Source of the DNA: Paenibacillus durus | GTDB lineage: Bacteria > Bacillota > Bacilli > Paenibacillales > Paenibacillaceae | Reading direction: 5' to 3' | DNA length: 64,000 nt | Assembly (NCBI RefSeq): GCF_000756615.1 | Contig: NZ_CP009288.1 | Location: 5,146,001 to 5,210,000, forward strand | In this document: piece by piece, positions 17,540 through 26,037 of the stretch | How the letters are laid out: every line of letters starts with the position of its first letter | Position numbering within the stretch: the stretch's first letter is position 1 | Notes under the pieces: generated by a model | The model's input: the letters and a program-made list of their open reading frames with translations, nothing else | Databases searched by the model: none | Told to the model about the DNA's origin: nothing | Position numbers and translations under genes: made by a program

Positions 17540-20500
17540 TAATTTCTTCCACCACCGCCCGATACAGTTGATGAACCAGATATATCTCCTATTGACCATG
17601 TTACTGTCCTAGTCATAGAACCAACCGTTAAAAACTCTTTTGCCCAACCCAATTCAGCGAACCGACCATTCACATCATCAGGGGTCCCTGATGCTATGTC
17701 ACTCATACCTTTATTAAAATTATACATATCCTCCATATAAAAAGTTATAACCATTGTTGCCATGCCAGTTTGCTGGTTAGTACTCACTTGAGAATGAGCA
17801 TAAACATAATGTGCACCAATCGTCTTTTGCCAATTTTCAGAACTTCCATTTGGAATACCTATTAAATCACTTATCATCTCAAAGCTATTTCCAACGCCTT
17901 TTCCAAAATAACCCTCTGCACTCTTCTGAGCGAAGACAATTTCAGCATCAATATATTTCCTTATAATACTATCGTCTTTATAAGCTTTCTCGTAGTTTAT
18001 TTCCAATTTTTCCCCTGAACCTGAACGATAATGGCCATAGGATCTGGCAGCATCTTTTCCAATTTTTAAATAAGCTCCCTTTTGAAAAACTCCCCACTTA
18101 ACCCAATTCGCTCGATCACTAAAGGTTGCTTTGGCTTTTGGATCATAAGTAAAATCACTATCGAAGCGAAATTTAGGTTTTAAGGAAAGTCCTCCGATTT
18201 GATATTTTGTGTTTCCTGTTGGATCAATATATCGAAGAGGATTATTCTCCACATACGCATAAAGATTCTGACTCTGTGGATTCCCCAAAGTGCCACTATA
18301 CGTATCCTCACTTACAAACCTGCCAATCTCAGGCTCGTAGTAGCGCGCTCTGGCATACGTATTGCTGCTGGTAAAATCATAACCCAGTCCCGTATAACCG
18401 AACAGGTTATCCGGCCCCGGCCAGTTGAGATCGAACTTCTTCGCGTCCAGCGGCACGCCGAATTCGTCGTAATGGTAGCGGGAGGATACACGCCCGTCCT
18501 TCTCCACAAGGCCCAAGGTGCTGCCAAGCGCATCCTGCATGTACCATAGCGTCTTCGGCTGTACGCCCGGTTCGGCTCCGCCATCACCCGGTGTCGGTTC
18601 CCAGCCGTTGTTATCATCGTAAGCCGGCAGGTAGGTCATGCTGAGGCGCTCGCCCTCGGCTCCGTATACATAGGACTGTTTCCATTTACTACTGTCTGCT
18701 TCCGTGACCTGAAGCGGCTCAGGCAGCGCCAGACTGACGTCATTGGTGAAGTTCAGTTCCCAATGCTCTTTCTTATACTGCTTCTCCCATCCGTCCCGCG
18801 GTCCGCCCGGATGCAGATCCGGATATTCCTCATCCGTCTGACCGCACTTCTTAGCAAGCCCTGGTGGAATGAAGCCTGGCGGTACGACTTTACAGTTATC
18901 CCACCCATTACCGTTACCGTTTCCGTTTCCATTGTTACCATTACCGTTGCCATTTCCGTTTCCATTGTTACCTTTGCCGTTGCCATTACCATTTCCGTTG
19001 CCATTCCCTGTTCCGCCGTGGACGTAGTCGATGGTCATCTTCATCCGGTTGCCATCGCCGTCGTAGGCGTAGCGGGTAATGTCGCCTTTGGCATTGGTCT
19101 GCTGGATCAGCCGGTTGGCTCCGTTCCATACATATTGCTCGATGGCTTCCGGTTCCGACCAAGACTCAGCGTCCTCAGCGGCAAGAAGCGGGTCAGTACC
19201 CGTCTCCTCGGCGGCCGTGTCGGACGGCGCTTCATAAACGTCATCGGTTACCGAAGGATTCTCCTCATCACTTTCTGGGTTAACCTCCGGCAGCTGCAGG
19301 CGCTTCTGCAGGACCTCAAGCAGATTGCCGCGTGGGTCATACAGGTAGTTATTAATCTCGTCATCGGTTGCCAGCTCCGTCAGACGATCCGCCTGATCAT
19401 AGGTGTAGGATTCCGTCTGCGCCAATTCGCCCCACTGGCTTGTCTTCTGCATCCGGTTCCCCACAGCATCATAATCATAATGAGTGATTGCAGACAGACC
19501 GGCGGCCTGCGGATTCTGCGTCTGTACCTCAACCAGTTGGTTCAGCGCATCATACGCATAATCCGTTACGATTCGTTCCTCACTGTCATTTTCATCAGAA
19601 TCTTCTTCATCGTTGCCGTCTGATTTCCGTTCACTCCGTATACGGTTGCCAACAGGATCATACGAATACGTCAGCTGCTCCATGACCTTCTGGAATTGAT
19701 TGCTGTGTGTCAGTTGAAGCAGCTGTCCAGCGTCGTCATAGGTGTAGGTGCTCTCTCCCAGAGTCGGAAGCTTCTTGGAAACAAGCAATCCCCGGGCATC
19801 GTAGTCATAGGTCGTCGTCCGGCCCTCAGCATCGGTCACGCCGGTCATTCTGTCCAGCAGATCATACTGGTAGGTGACGGAAGTGCCATCCGGATATTCG
19901 ATCTGGCTCCGCTGACCGGTTGCCGTCCAGTCATACTTAATCGTTCTCTGGTTAGAATCTGTAACCTGAGTCAGACGGTTCAGGGCATCGTAAGCATACG
20001 TTGTCGTTCCCAGCTCATCCGTCATCCGAGTTCTGCGGCCGGCAGCGTCATACTCGTAACCGACTTGTTTTCCATCCGGGTATGCAATACCCGTCAATCT
20101 GCTCAATTTGTCATAAGCATAACTGGTTAGCTTACCATCCGGCGATGTCATACCGGTCATGTTGCCCATACTGTCGTAGGCAAGTTCCGTTATACGTCCC
20201 AACGGACCCGCTTCACGAGTCAGTTCACTGCGGCGATTATAACCATATGTGGTGACCCGGCCCAAAGCATCCGTCTTAGATGTAATATTGCCTAGCGCGT
20301 CATATTTATAGGCTGTCGTATGACCAAGCGCATTCGTTACCTCAAGCAGGCGGCCCAGCGCATCGTAGCCATATCGGGTCGACTGTCCCTTGACATCCTT
20401 CAGACCTGTCAGTTGTCCACGGGCATCATAGGTAAGTTCCGTTGCATGTCCCAGAGGGTCAACAAGTCTCGTTACCCTGCCAAGCGCGTCATACTCATAA

Positions 20501-23500
20501 GACGTTACCTTGCCGGCTTCATCGGCCAGTCCGGTCACTTGGCCCAATGCATCACGATTCATTGTCGATGTCTGGCCAAGAGGATCGGTAACCTTCACCA
20601 GCATGCCCCGGGCATCGTAATCCAGCTTCCATTCCGCACCGTTCGGTTTCACAGTTCGAACCAACTGGCCGGCTTCGTCATATCCATAGGACGTAACTTG
20701 GCCCAGCGCGTCCTTCTCCTCGGTCAGCCGTCCCAATGCGTCATAAGCATAGTGCACTCCGTGACCGAGCGGGTCGATCTCCTGCGTTAGCTGGCCTGCC
20801 GCATCGTAGCTGAAGGTGGTTACTCCGCCAGCCGCATCGGTCATCTTCACAGGCAGATTTCGTTTGTCATATTCAATCCGGATCGTGCTGTCATTAGGCT
20901 GATTTACGACAATTACGTTCCCGTTGCCATCGTACTCATATGTGCTGACATTCCCTTCCGGATCAGTCATGGACGCGATCCGGTTGCTCGAATCATACTC
21001 ATAAACTGTCTTCGAGCCTGCTGCATCCGTCTGTTCGATCATATTTCCGACCTTATCATACGAATAACGGGTCGTGTTCCCCAGGGCATCGGTCTCGGAC
21101 GAGAGCCTGGTAAAGCTATCGTAGCCGTATGCGGTTCGGGAACCGCCAACATCGGTATAGCCGATAAGATTGCTGTCCTTATCGTACTCATATCGCTCCG
21201 TATGTCCCAGCGCATCAATCCGTGCCGTAACCCGGTCCCTCGGATCGTATTGGAGCTTCGTCCGGTGCCCGAGCGCATCCATGATCTCGGTAACCCGGTG
21301 AAGCGGGTCACGCACCAACTCCTGCCGATTGCCAAGCGGGTCCGTAATCAGGCTGGCGAATCCGTTCGGATCGTTCTGAATCGATGTCGTCTCGCCCTTG
21401 GCGTTAATGGTTGATTCCGCAACTCCCTTATCACCGACAGTGATCTTGGAAACACCACCGAGTGCATCGGTGATGGCGGTGAGATTTCCTTTTCCGTCAT
21501 AGGCCATTACTGTCTTGCGTCCGAGCGGGTCGACAATCTCCTCTGGAAGATTGAAGGCATTGTAGCGGATTTCCGTCTGATAGCCTTCCGGGTCCTGCGC
21601 TCGAATAAGATTGCCGTTTCCATCATACTGGTAATCCCATTCCGAACCGTTGCGGTCGGTCATTCGAGTCACGTTGTCGTTCTTGTCGTACTGGAACCGC
21701 TCGGTCGTGCCATCGTCATAGGTTACCGATGTTTTACGATACCGCTCGTCATACTCGTATACGGTCTTTCGGCCAAGCGCATCCGTTGTTACTGTCTTGT
21801 TGGAATCAGGAATATATTGCATGTCTCCCCAGACGCCGGCAAAATCCCGCTGCCGCACAACCCGGTCCTGATCGTCGTACTCGTTAAGCAGCTCCGACGT
21901 TTCATTCGGGTTCTTGATGCCTGTCATGCGGTGCTTCTCATCGTAGGTATAGGCGATTTTGGCGCCGTCCGGTAAAATCATCGCCGTCAGATCATGATTT
22001 ACGGCGTCGTATTCATAGTCTGCGTGCCGGCCCGTGTGATCGGTTACCCGGACGATTTTGCCGCCCGATCCGTAAGTGAGCGTAAGCTTCGCGCCCTCCG
22101 TGGCGATATCGGTAAGCAGACTGCCATGATAAGACAGCTGAATTCGGTTCCCGTTGCTATCCTCGATACGGTACAGTTTCCCGTCTCTGCGATAGGTATA
22201 CGTAAGCCTATCCGGCGTTTGCTGTGTATAAGTACCGTCGCTATTATGGACAAGGGTATCGTACAAGTCATCCGGTCCTTCGTAATGACCGTCACCGAGC
22301 GGGTCGAACCGGTGGCTTGCACCTTCCGGGGATACGACATACAGCACGCCGTTCTCCCGGAATTCGAGCTTACGCTCATAGGTGTGATGCCAGCCCACTC
22401 CAAAATCACCGTCATACCGTTCCCTGCTGTGGTAGGTAAGCGTCATGTCAAGCGGCATGACCGCTTGTACGCTGATATTCGTCTGTGTGAAAACAAAGTC
22501 GCCTGTTGCCAGGTTAACCGGGTCAAACGCGTCAGAGATCGGATATCCGTTTCGGTTTGCAAACTCTTCTTTTATTCGCTCATCGTCTTTACGCCCGATC
22601 TCCCCCGCCTGCTGCGGGTCTATGATCAACAGGTTAACGCCCTCATCAATTGGACCGTAGCAGATCTGATCGTTGCAGTCCTCAACCGGGAAGCCGTTGA
22701 AGCTGGCAATATCGCCGATTTTTCGCACGATATCGTTCTTCTCGATTACATTATAATAATAGCTCGCTACAACAGCCCAGTTGATGCCCCAGGAAGGAGC
22801 GGGATAACGAAGCACACGAAGCGTCTCCGATCCTGCTGACCGTTTGTTGTCAAAATCCCTTACCGCAAAGGCCTGAATCTCCGCAATCTCGTACGCGGGA
22901 AGCTTGACCTCTATTTCCCACTCCCCGATATATTTTGAGGCCGGGTTGTCCGCCCGTTCCGGGAACACACCCTCGCCAAAGTAAGTCATGTCAGCAGGTA
23001 TGTCCAGCGCCCAGGAAGACGTTCGGGGCTTAACCTCAACTCCCGAAACCAAGGTCTCCACCCGGCCGTCATCAACGGTCGTATTATTGCCTTCCCGCCG
23101 AATCCGCTTCATCTTGAGCTCAACTTTGGTGCCGATCTCGGCAATGCCGCGGATGATATGCGTCTCACTTGCCGGGTTTGGAATAACCTGCAAGCCTTTG
23201 GGCGCCGGCGGATTCGGATTGACAACCTCAACCTGTCCCGAATTGCCGTTATTGGGAAACCGGGTGGGCGCTACTCGAATCGTATAGCTGCCTTCCGGTG
23301 CGGGCTCGCCGCTTATCTTGCCGTTCCAAACAAAGGTGTTATTCGTCTCGGTCGGATAGCTGCTGGAATTTAGTGTAGCCACCGTGGAACCGCTACGCTC
23401 AAGTTTGATGACCGTATCATGGGATGCCTGCGTTGGATCCGTCGGATCAGGATTGTCAAAACGGAAATTTACCGCTGTCTGTCCGCCATAAACCGAACTA

Positions 23501-23676
23501 AAGCTGGCAGGGTTAATCTGCAGCGAAGTGTCCGCATAGGCTCTCGGCAGTTCTTGACTCGGCAGCAGCGGCAATCCTGTCAGCACGATAATAACGGACA
23601 GAAAATATCTCATTGCCGGACCAAGACGCTTGACCCGCCTCCGTAATACGCTTCTTCCATACCTTCTCTTAGTCAT
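17539..23676 (-). CDS. Secreted Rhs/WapA-like polymorphic toxin, full length
   Basis: A 2045-residue protein. The N-terminus has a basic region and a signal peptide ending near AYADTS (residue 48). A FlgD-like Ig domain (TFVWNGKISGEPAPEGSYTI) follows, then a DUF6531 region (NLATGDFVFTQTNISVQAVM) and about forty YD repeats of the YDxxGNxxxxxD type, which form the sealed Rhs shell. A Gly/Asn linker comes next, then the core ending GRFVSEDTY...YVENNPLRYIDPTGN. The last 223 residues (about 1823-2045) are the variable toxin tip, with SYGHYRSGSGEKLEI and YMEDMYNFNKGMSDIASG. The tip family is not firmly known. The start overlaps the SLH-protein stop (ATGA) and follows AAAGGGGAAG. Confidence 0.92.
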   Translation of the reverse strand: MTKRRYGRSVLRRRVKRLGPAMRYFLSVIIVLTGLPLLPSQELPRAYADTSLQINPASFSSVYGGQTAVNFRFDNPDPTDPTQASHDTVIKLERSGSTVATLNSSSYPTETNNTFVWNGKISGEPAPEGSYTIRVAPTRFPNNGNSGQVEVVNPNPPAPKGLQVIPNPASETHIIRGIAEIGTKVELKMKRIRREGNNTTVDDGRVETLVSGVEVKPRTSSWALDIPADMTYFGEGVFPERADNPASKYIGEWEIEVKLPAYEIAEIQAFAVRDFDNKRSAGSETLRVLRYPAPSWGINWAVVASYYYNVIEKNDIVRKIGDIASFNGFPVEDCNDQICYGPIDEGVNLLIIDPQQAGEIGRKDDERIKEEFANRNGYPISDAFDPVNLATGDFVFTQTNISVQAVMPLDMTLTYHSRERYDGDFGVGWHHTYERKLEFRENGVLYVVSPEGASHRFDPLGDGHYEGPDDLYDTLVHNSDGTYTQQTPDRLTYTYRRDGKLYRIEDSNGNRIQLSYHGSLLTDIATEGAKLTLTYGSGGKIVRVTDHTGRHADYEYDAVNHDLTAMILPDGAKIAYTYDEKHRMTGIKNPNETSELLNEYDDQDRVVRQRDFAGVWGDMQYIPDSNKTVTTDALGRKTVYEYDERYRKTSVTYDDGTTERFQYDKNDNVTRMTDRNGSEWDYQYDGNGNLIRAQDPEGYQTEIRYNAFNLPEEIVDPLGRKTVMAYDGKGNLTAITDALGGVSKITVGDKGVAESTINAKGETTSIQNDPNGFASLITDPLGNRQELVRDPLHRVTEIMDALGHRTKLQYDPRDRVTARIDALGHTERYEYDKDSNLIGYTDVGGSRTAYGYDSFTRLSSETDALGNTTRYSYDKVGNMIEQTDAAGSKTVYEYDSSNRIASMTDPEGNVSTYEYDGNGNVIVVNQPNDSTIRIEYDKRNLPVKMTDAAGGVTTFSYDAAGQLTQEIDPLGHGVHYAYDALGRLTEEKDALGQVTSYGYDEAGQLVRTVKPNGAEWKLDYDARGMLVKVTDPLGQTSTMNRDALGQVTGLADEAGKVTSYEYDALGRVTRLVDPLGHATELTYDARGQLTGLKDVKGQSTRYGYDALGRLLEVTNALGHTTAYKYDALGNITSKTDALGRVTTYGYNRRSELTREAGPLGRITELAYDSMGNMTGMTSPDGKLTSYAYDKLSRLTGIAYPDGKQVGYEYDAAGRRTRMTDELGTTTYAYDALNRLTQVTDSNQRTIKYDWTATGQRSQIEYPDGTSVTYQYDLLDRMTGVTDAEGRTTTYDYDARGLLVSKKLPTLGESTYTYDDAGQLLQLTHSNQFQKVMEQLTYSYDPVGNRIRSERKSDGNDEEDSDENDSEERIVTDYAYDALNQLVEVQTQNPQAAGLSAITHYDYDAVGNRMQKTSQWGELAQTESYTYDQADRLTELATDDEINNYLYDPRGNLLEVLQKRLQLPEVNPESDEENPSVTDDVYEAPSDTAAEETGTDPLLAAEDAESWSEPEAIEQYVWNGANRLIQQTNAKGDITRYAYDGDGNRMKMTIDYVHGGTGNGNGNGNGNGKGNNGNGNGNGNGNNGNGNGNGNGWDNCKVVPPGFIPPGLAKKCGQTDEEYPDLHPGGPRDGWEKQYKKEHWELNFTNDVSLALPEPLQVTEADSSKWKQSYVYGAEGERLSMTYLPAYDDNNGWEPTPGDGGAEPGVQPKTLWYMQDALGSTLGLVEKDGRVSSRYHYDEFGVPLDAKKFDLNWPGPDNLFGYTGLGYDFTSSNTYARARYYEPEIGRFVSEDTYSGTLGNPQSQNLYAYVENNPLRYIDPTGNTKYQIGGLSLKPKFRFDSDFTYDPKAKATFSDRANWVKWGVFQKGAYLKIGKDAARSYGHYRSGSGEKLEINYEKAYKDDSIIRKYIDAEIVFAQKSAEGYFGKGVGNSFEMISDLIGIPNGSSENWQKTIGAHYVYAHSQVSTNQQTGMATMVITFYMEDMYNFNKGMSDIASGTPDDVNGRFAELGWAKEFLTVGSMTRTVTWSIGDISGSSTVSGGGGRN
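18905..19014 (-). repeat. Gly-Asn coding tandem repeat in rhs
   Basis: Runs of 6-bp units encode Gly-Asn pairs with occasional Lys between the last YD repeats and WDNCKVVPPG. Units are multiples of three bases, so slippage changes linker length without shifting frame. Confidence 0.85.
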
Positions 23677-25676
23677 TGAAACACTTCCCCTTTCTTACCC
23701 AGCCATCTGTAAATAACGGCTGCAGCCTCTGCTCTTGTGCATGTAGCTCTTGGATTCAACCGGTCGCCGCTGCCTTGAATAAGTCCGCTCTTGATCGCAG
23801 CCAATACAGACGGCTGGGCCCATGAATGGACCTTGGCAGCATCGGCGTAGGCGTTCAACGCTTCGCCTGCCTCTTCCTTCCGTAGTGACGCGGCATTCGT
23901 CAGCATGATCATCATTTCCTCACGAGTGATGGAGGCGTTCGGTTTAAACAAACTTCCTTCGTAGCCTTTGATCCAGCCCGCCGCTGCCGCTTGTTCCACG
24001 GCATTTGACGCCCAGTGGCCCGCAGGAACATCTTTAAATGAGGCTGTCCCCTGCGTTGGGCCTTTGAGACCCGCAGCTTCAACCAGCATCTTGGCAAACT
24101 GGGCGCGCGTAACCGATTGTCCGGGCTCGAAGCGTCCTGTATTCATGCCATTCACGATCCATCTGGATGCCAGCACTTCGACCTCGTCTTTTGCCCAATG
24201 GCTCTTCATATCCGTGAATGAAGGCTCGTATAGGAACAGAGCGTACAAACTAGGCTCTTGAACTTGGGTCCGAATGTTCCGCCAAGAGACGTCGAATGTT
24301 CCGCCGGCATAAATCCACTTTCCGGTATCCCCGTTATAACGGTAAATGCCTGTCCGGTTAGCACGGCCAGCCGTTGCGGCGGCTTGCTCCAATTCAATGG
24401 TAAGCAGGGCCGGCTTTTCAAGCTTCGCTTCGGACGTCCATGTCCAGGCTACTCCAAGCCATGTCATTTCTTTATTAGGCGCTGTGACCGCTCCGCTTGG
24501 CTTCAATACGACTCGTGACTCCCTGCCGAAGGTTCCCGGTTCGAACACGAGCCGTGCGGCTTGTCCTCCTGCGGCCACTCCGCCGCCCGGACCAATTAGA
24601 TCGCCTTCCTGCTGAAGCGCAGCAGCCCCAATGCTTCCAGGCGTCGAAGCAGCCGATTCGCTCCGAACGATTTCCCGGCTAATCAGCTTGCCGCCCGCAA
24701 TAAGAGCAAGCTCTTCTCCATTGAAGCCGATGAATTGCGACGGCGCGATGACGCCCAAGCTGTACAGGTTCCCGGTCGCTAAATCCGCACTCCGCACAAT
24801 TGCCTTGTCGCCGCTAGCCTCCAGCCAGGCTGCCGTTCCGCCCGAAATACTCATTTCCGCGTATTCGGTTTTGCCTAGCGGAACCGGCTGGGTCAAATCC
24901 ACCGGCTGCGGATTACTTACTCCCAGATCAAGAAACGTATACTTTCCATTTCCATCCAAATCACGCTGCTTCCACAGAATTTCTTCGCCATTGAATACGA
25001 ACCGCTCTACATAAGAGGTGCCCGGCAGGTCAAGAAGCTTCCGGCTCGTCCCGGACGAAATCCCGTATTCATACAGATCGCCGTCCAAAGCCCCTTTGTA
25101 GACAATGCGCCCTTTCCCAACAACCGGGTCTCGCCCTTCCCCTAAATCCTTCAAGGTACCATTCGCCAGGTCATACAAGTACATTTCGTATTGAGGATTT
25201 GTCTGCCAGACAACATAATTGCCGTCTATGGAAGGTATGCGATGCTGGCCGGCATCCGTATTTAGCTTGGACTCGGTTTTTGTACTGACATTGTAGCTGT
25301 AGATATCCCAGTTCAGATTGCCGGCGCCGTCGTTTTGATCTCTTTTGTCGGCCCATACCACGATTGGCTCCCCTTTTCCATTAACGCCGACGACAGGCGT
25401 ATCGGTTGGTTTGCCATGGCTCGTTATCTGTAGCTGTTGACCGGTACCTCTATTGCCGTAATAGATTTGTCCGGCATAATTTGCGGCATTGGACCGCCAG
25501 ACCACATGTGTCCCCGATATCCGGACATTGCTTCCCTCAACAGTGAACGAGGTCAATTCATCCTTGTAGGTGTAGACCGTCTCAGCGGATACCTGCTGCC
25601 CGGAGGATACTGTCCCTGCCGCCATTAATCCCATGACCAGTAATCCTGCCACCCATTTTTTCAAGCCGTTCCTCAT
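23673..25676 (-). CDS. Secreted beta-propeller protein with three SLH domains
   Basis: A 667-residue protein with a signal peptide (KWVAGLLVMGLMAAG...VSAETV). TolB-like propeller repeats follow over about residues 50-330 (NYVVWQTNPQYEMYLYDL; GRIVYKGALDGDLYEY). Next is a ZU5-like segment (GPGGGVAAGGQAARLVFEPG). Three S-layer homology repeats lie in the last 190 residues (FTDMKSHWAKDEVEVLA; FKDVPAGHWASNAVEQA; third copy ending VIYRWLG). SLH domains bind pyruvylated secondary cell-wall polymer, so the protein should sit on the cell wall. The stop overlaps the rhs start by ATGA. It probably helps display or anchor the Rhs toxin (inference). GGAG precedes the ATG. Confidence 0.9.
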   Translation of the reverse strand: MRNGLKKWVAGLLVMGLMAAGTVSSGQQVSAETVYTYKDELTSFTVEGSNVRISGTHVVWRSNAANYAGQIYYGNRGTGQQLQITSHGKPTDTPVVGVNGKGEPIVVWADKRDQNDGAGNLNWDIYSYNVSTKTESKLNTDAGQHRIPSIDGNYVVWQTNPQYEMYLYDLANGTLKDLGEGRDPVVGKGRIVYKGALDGDLYEYGISSGTSRKLLDLPGTSYVERFVFNGEEILWKQRDLDGNGKYTFLDLGVSNPQPVDLTQPVPLGKTEYAEMSISGGTAAWLEASGDKAIVRSADLATGNLYSLGVIAPSQFIGFNGEELALIAGGKLISREIVRSESAASTPGSIGAAALQQEGDLIGPGGGVAAGGQAARLVFEPGTFGRESRVVLKPSGAVTAPNKEMTWLGVAWTWTSEAKLEKPALLTIELEQAAATAGRANRTGIYRYNGDTGKWIYAGGTFDVSWRNIRTQVQEPSLYALFLYEPSFTDMKSHWAKDEVEVLASRWIVNGMNTGRFEPGQSVTRAQFAKMLVEAAGLKGPTQGTASFKDVPAGHWASNAVEQAAAAGWIKGYEGSLFKPNASITREEMMIMLTNAASLRKEEAGEALNAYADAAKVHSWAQPSVLAAIKSGLIQGSGDRLNPRATCTRAEAAAVIYRWLGKKGEVFQ

Positions 25677-25706
25677 AAGTCTCCAATCCCCCCCACTAAC
25701 GACAAC

Positions 25707-25833
25707 AAAAAACCAAGCCTCTTGAGCAACCCGGCTGCCAGGTCATGATTGGATCATGACGGAAGGCCCGTGGCTTTGCGTCCCCGACTTTCGAACGGGT
25801 TTGCCTTTGTTCAAGCACTTGGTTTCTTTGTGA
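25707..25833 (-). promoter_or_regulatory. Cyclic-di-GMP-I (GEMM) riboswitch upstream of the SLH-rhs operon
   Basis: The minus strand carries the conserved class-I aptamer blocks in order: GGCAAACC (25,805-25,798), CGAAAG, GACGCAAAGCC (25,782-25,772) with a tetraloop-receptor-like CGGGG side, and GCAGCCGGGTT (25,738-25,728). The outer strand ACCAAG..CTTGA (about 25,832-25,820) pairs with TCAAGAGGCTTGGT, which runs into TTTTTT (25,712-25,707). The closing stem plus U-tract looks like an intrinsic terminator. If the ligand stabilises this stem, c-di-GMP would switch the operon off. The ATG of the SLH gene lies 30 bp further on. Confidence 0.88.
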
Positions 25834-25963
25834 CTAGTGCTTTATATGTAGTCAAAAAGTCTGACTTTCCCCAAAATTGTACAATAGGTTACAAATTTTT
25901 GCATGCCTTTTTCCTGAAAATAATACTTTATTACCAGAAGGGATGAACGCCAAAATACTAGCC

Positions 25964-25994
25964 TTGACCTAGAGTGAACTCTAGGTATTATGAT
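25964..25994 (+). promoter_or_regulatory. MerR-type promoter of the aldo-keto reductase gene
   Basis: TTGACC (-35) and TATGAT (-10) are separated by 19 bp instead of 17, with a perfect dyad ACCTAGAGTGAACTCTAGGT (25,967-25,986) between them. This is the classic layout activated by MerR-family regulators. The MerR gene lies just downstream of the reductase gene. Confidence 0.85.
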
Positions 25995-26037
25995 GATTTT
26001 GCTAGGACATAATCAACCAGCAAGGGAGAGATGAAGC

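Noticed and set aside
18905..19014. Short tandem repeats considered as a CRISPR array
   Set aside because: Units are 6-bp codon pairs for Gly-Asn inside an open frame, with no spacers of constant length.
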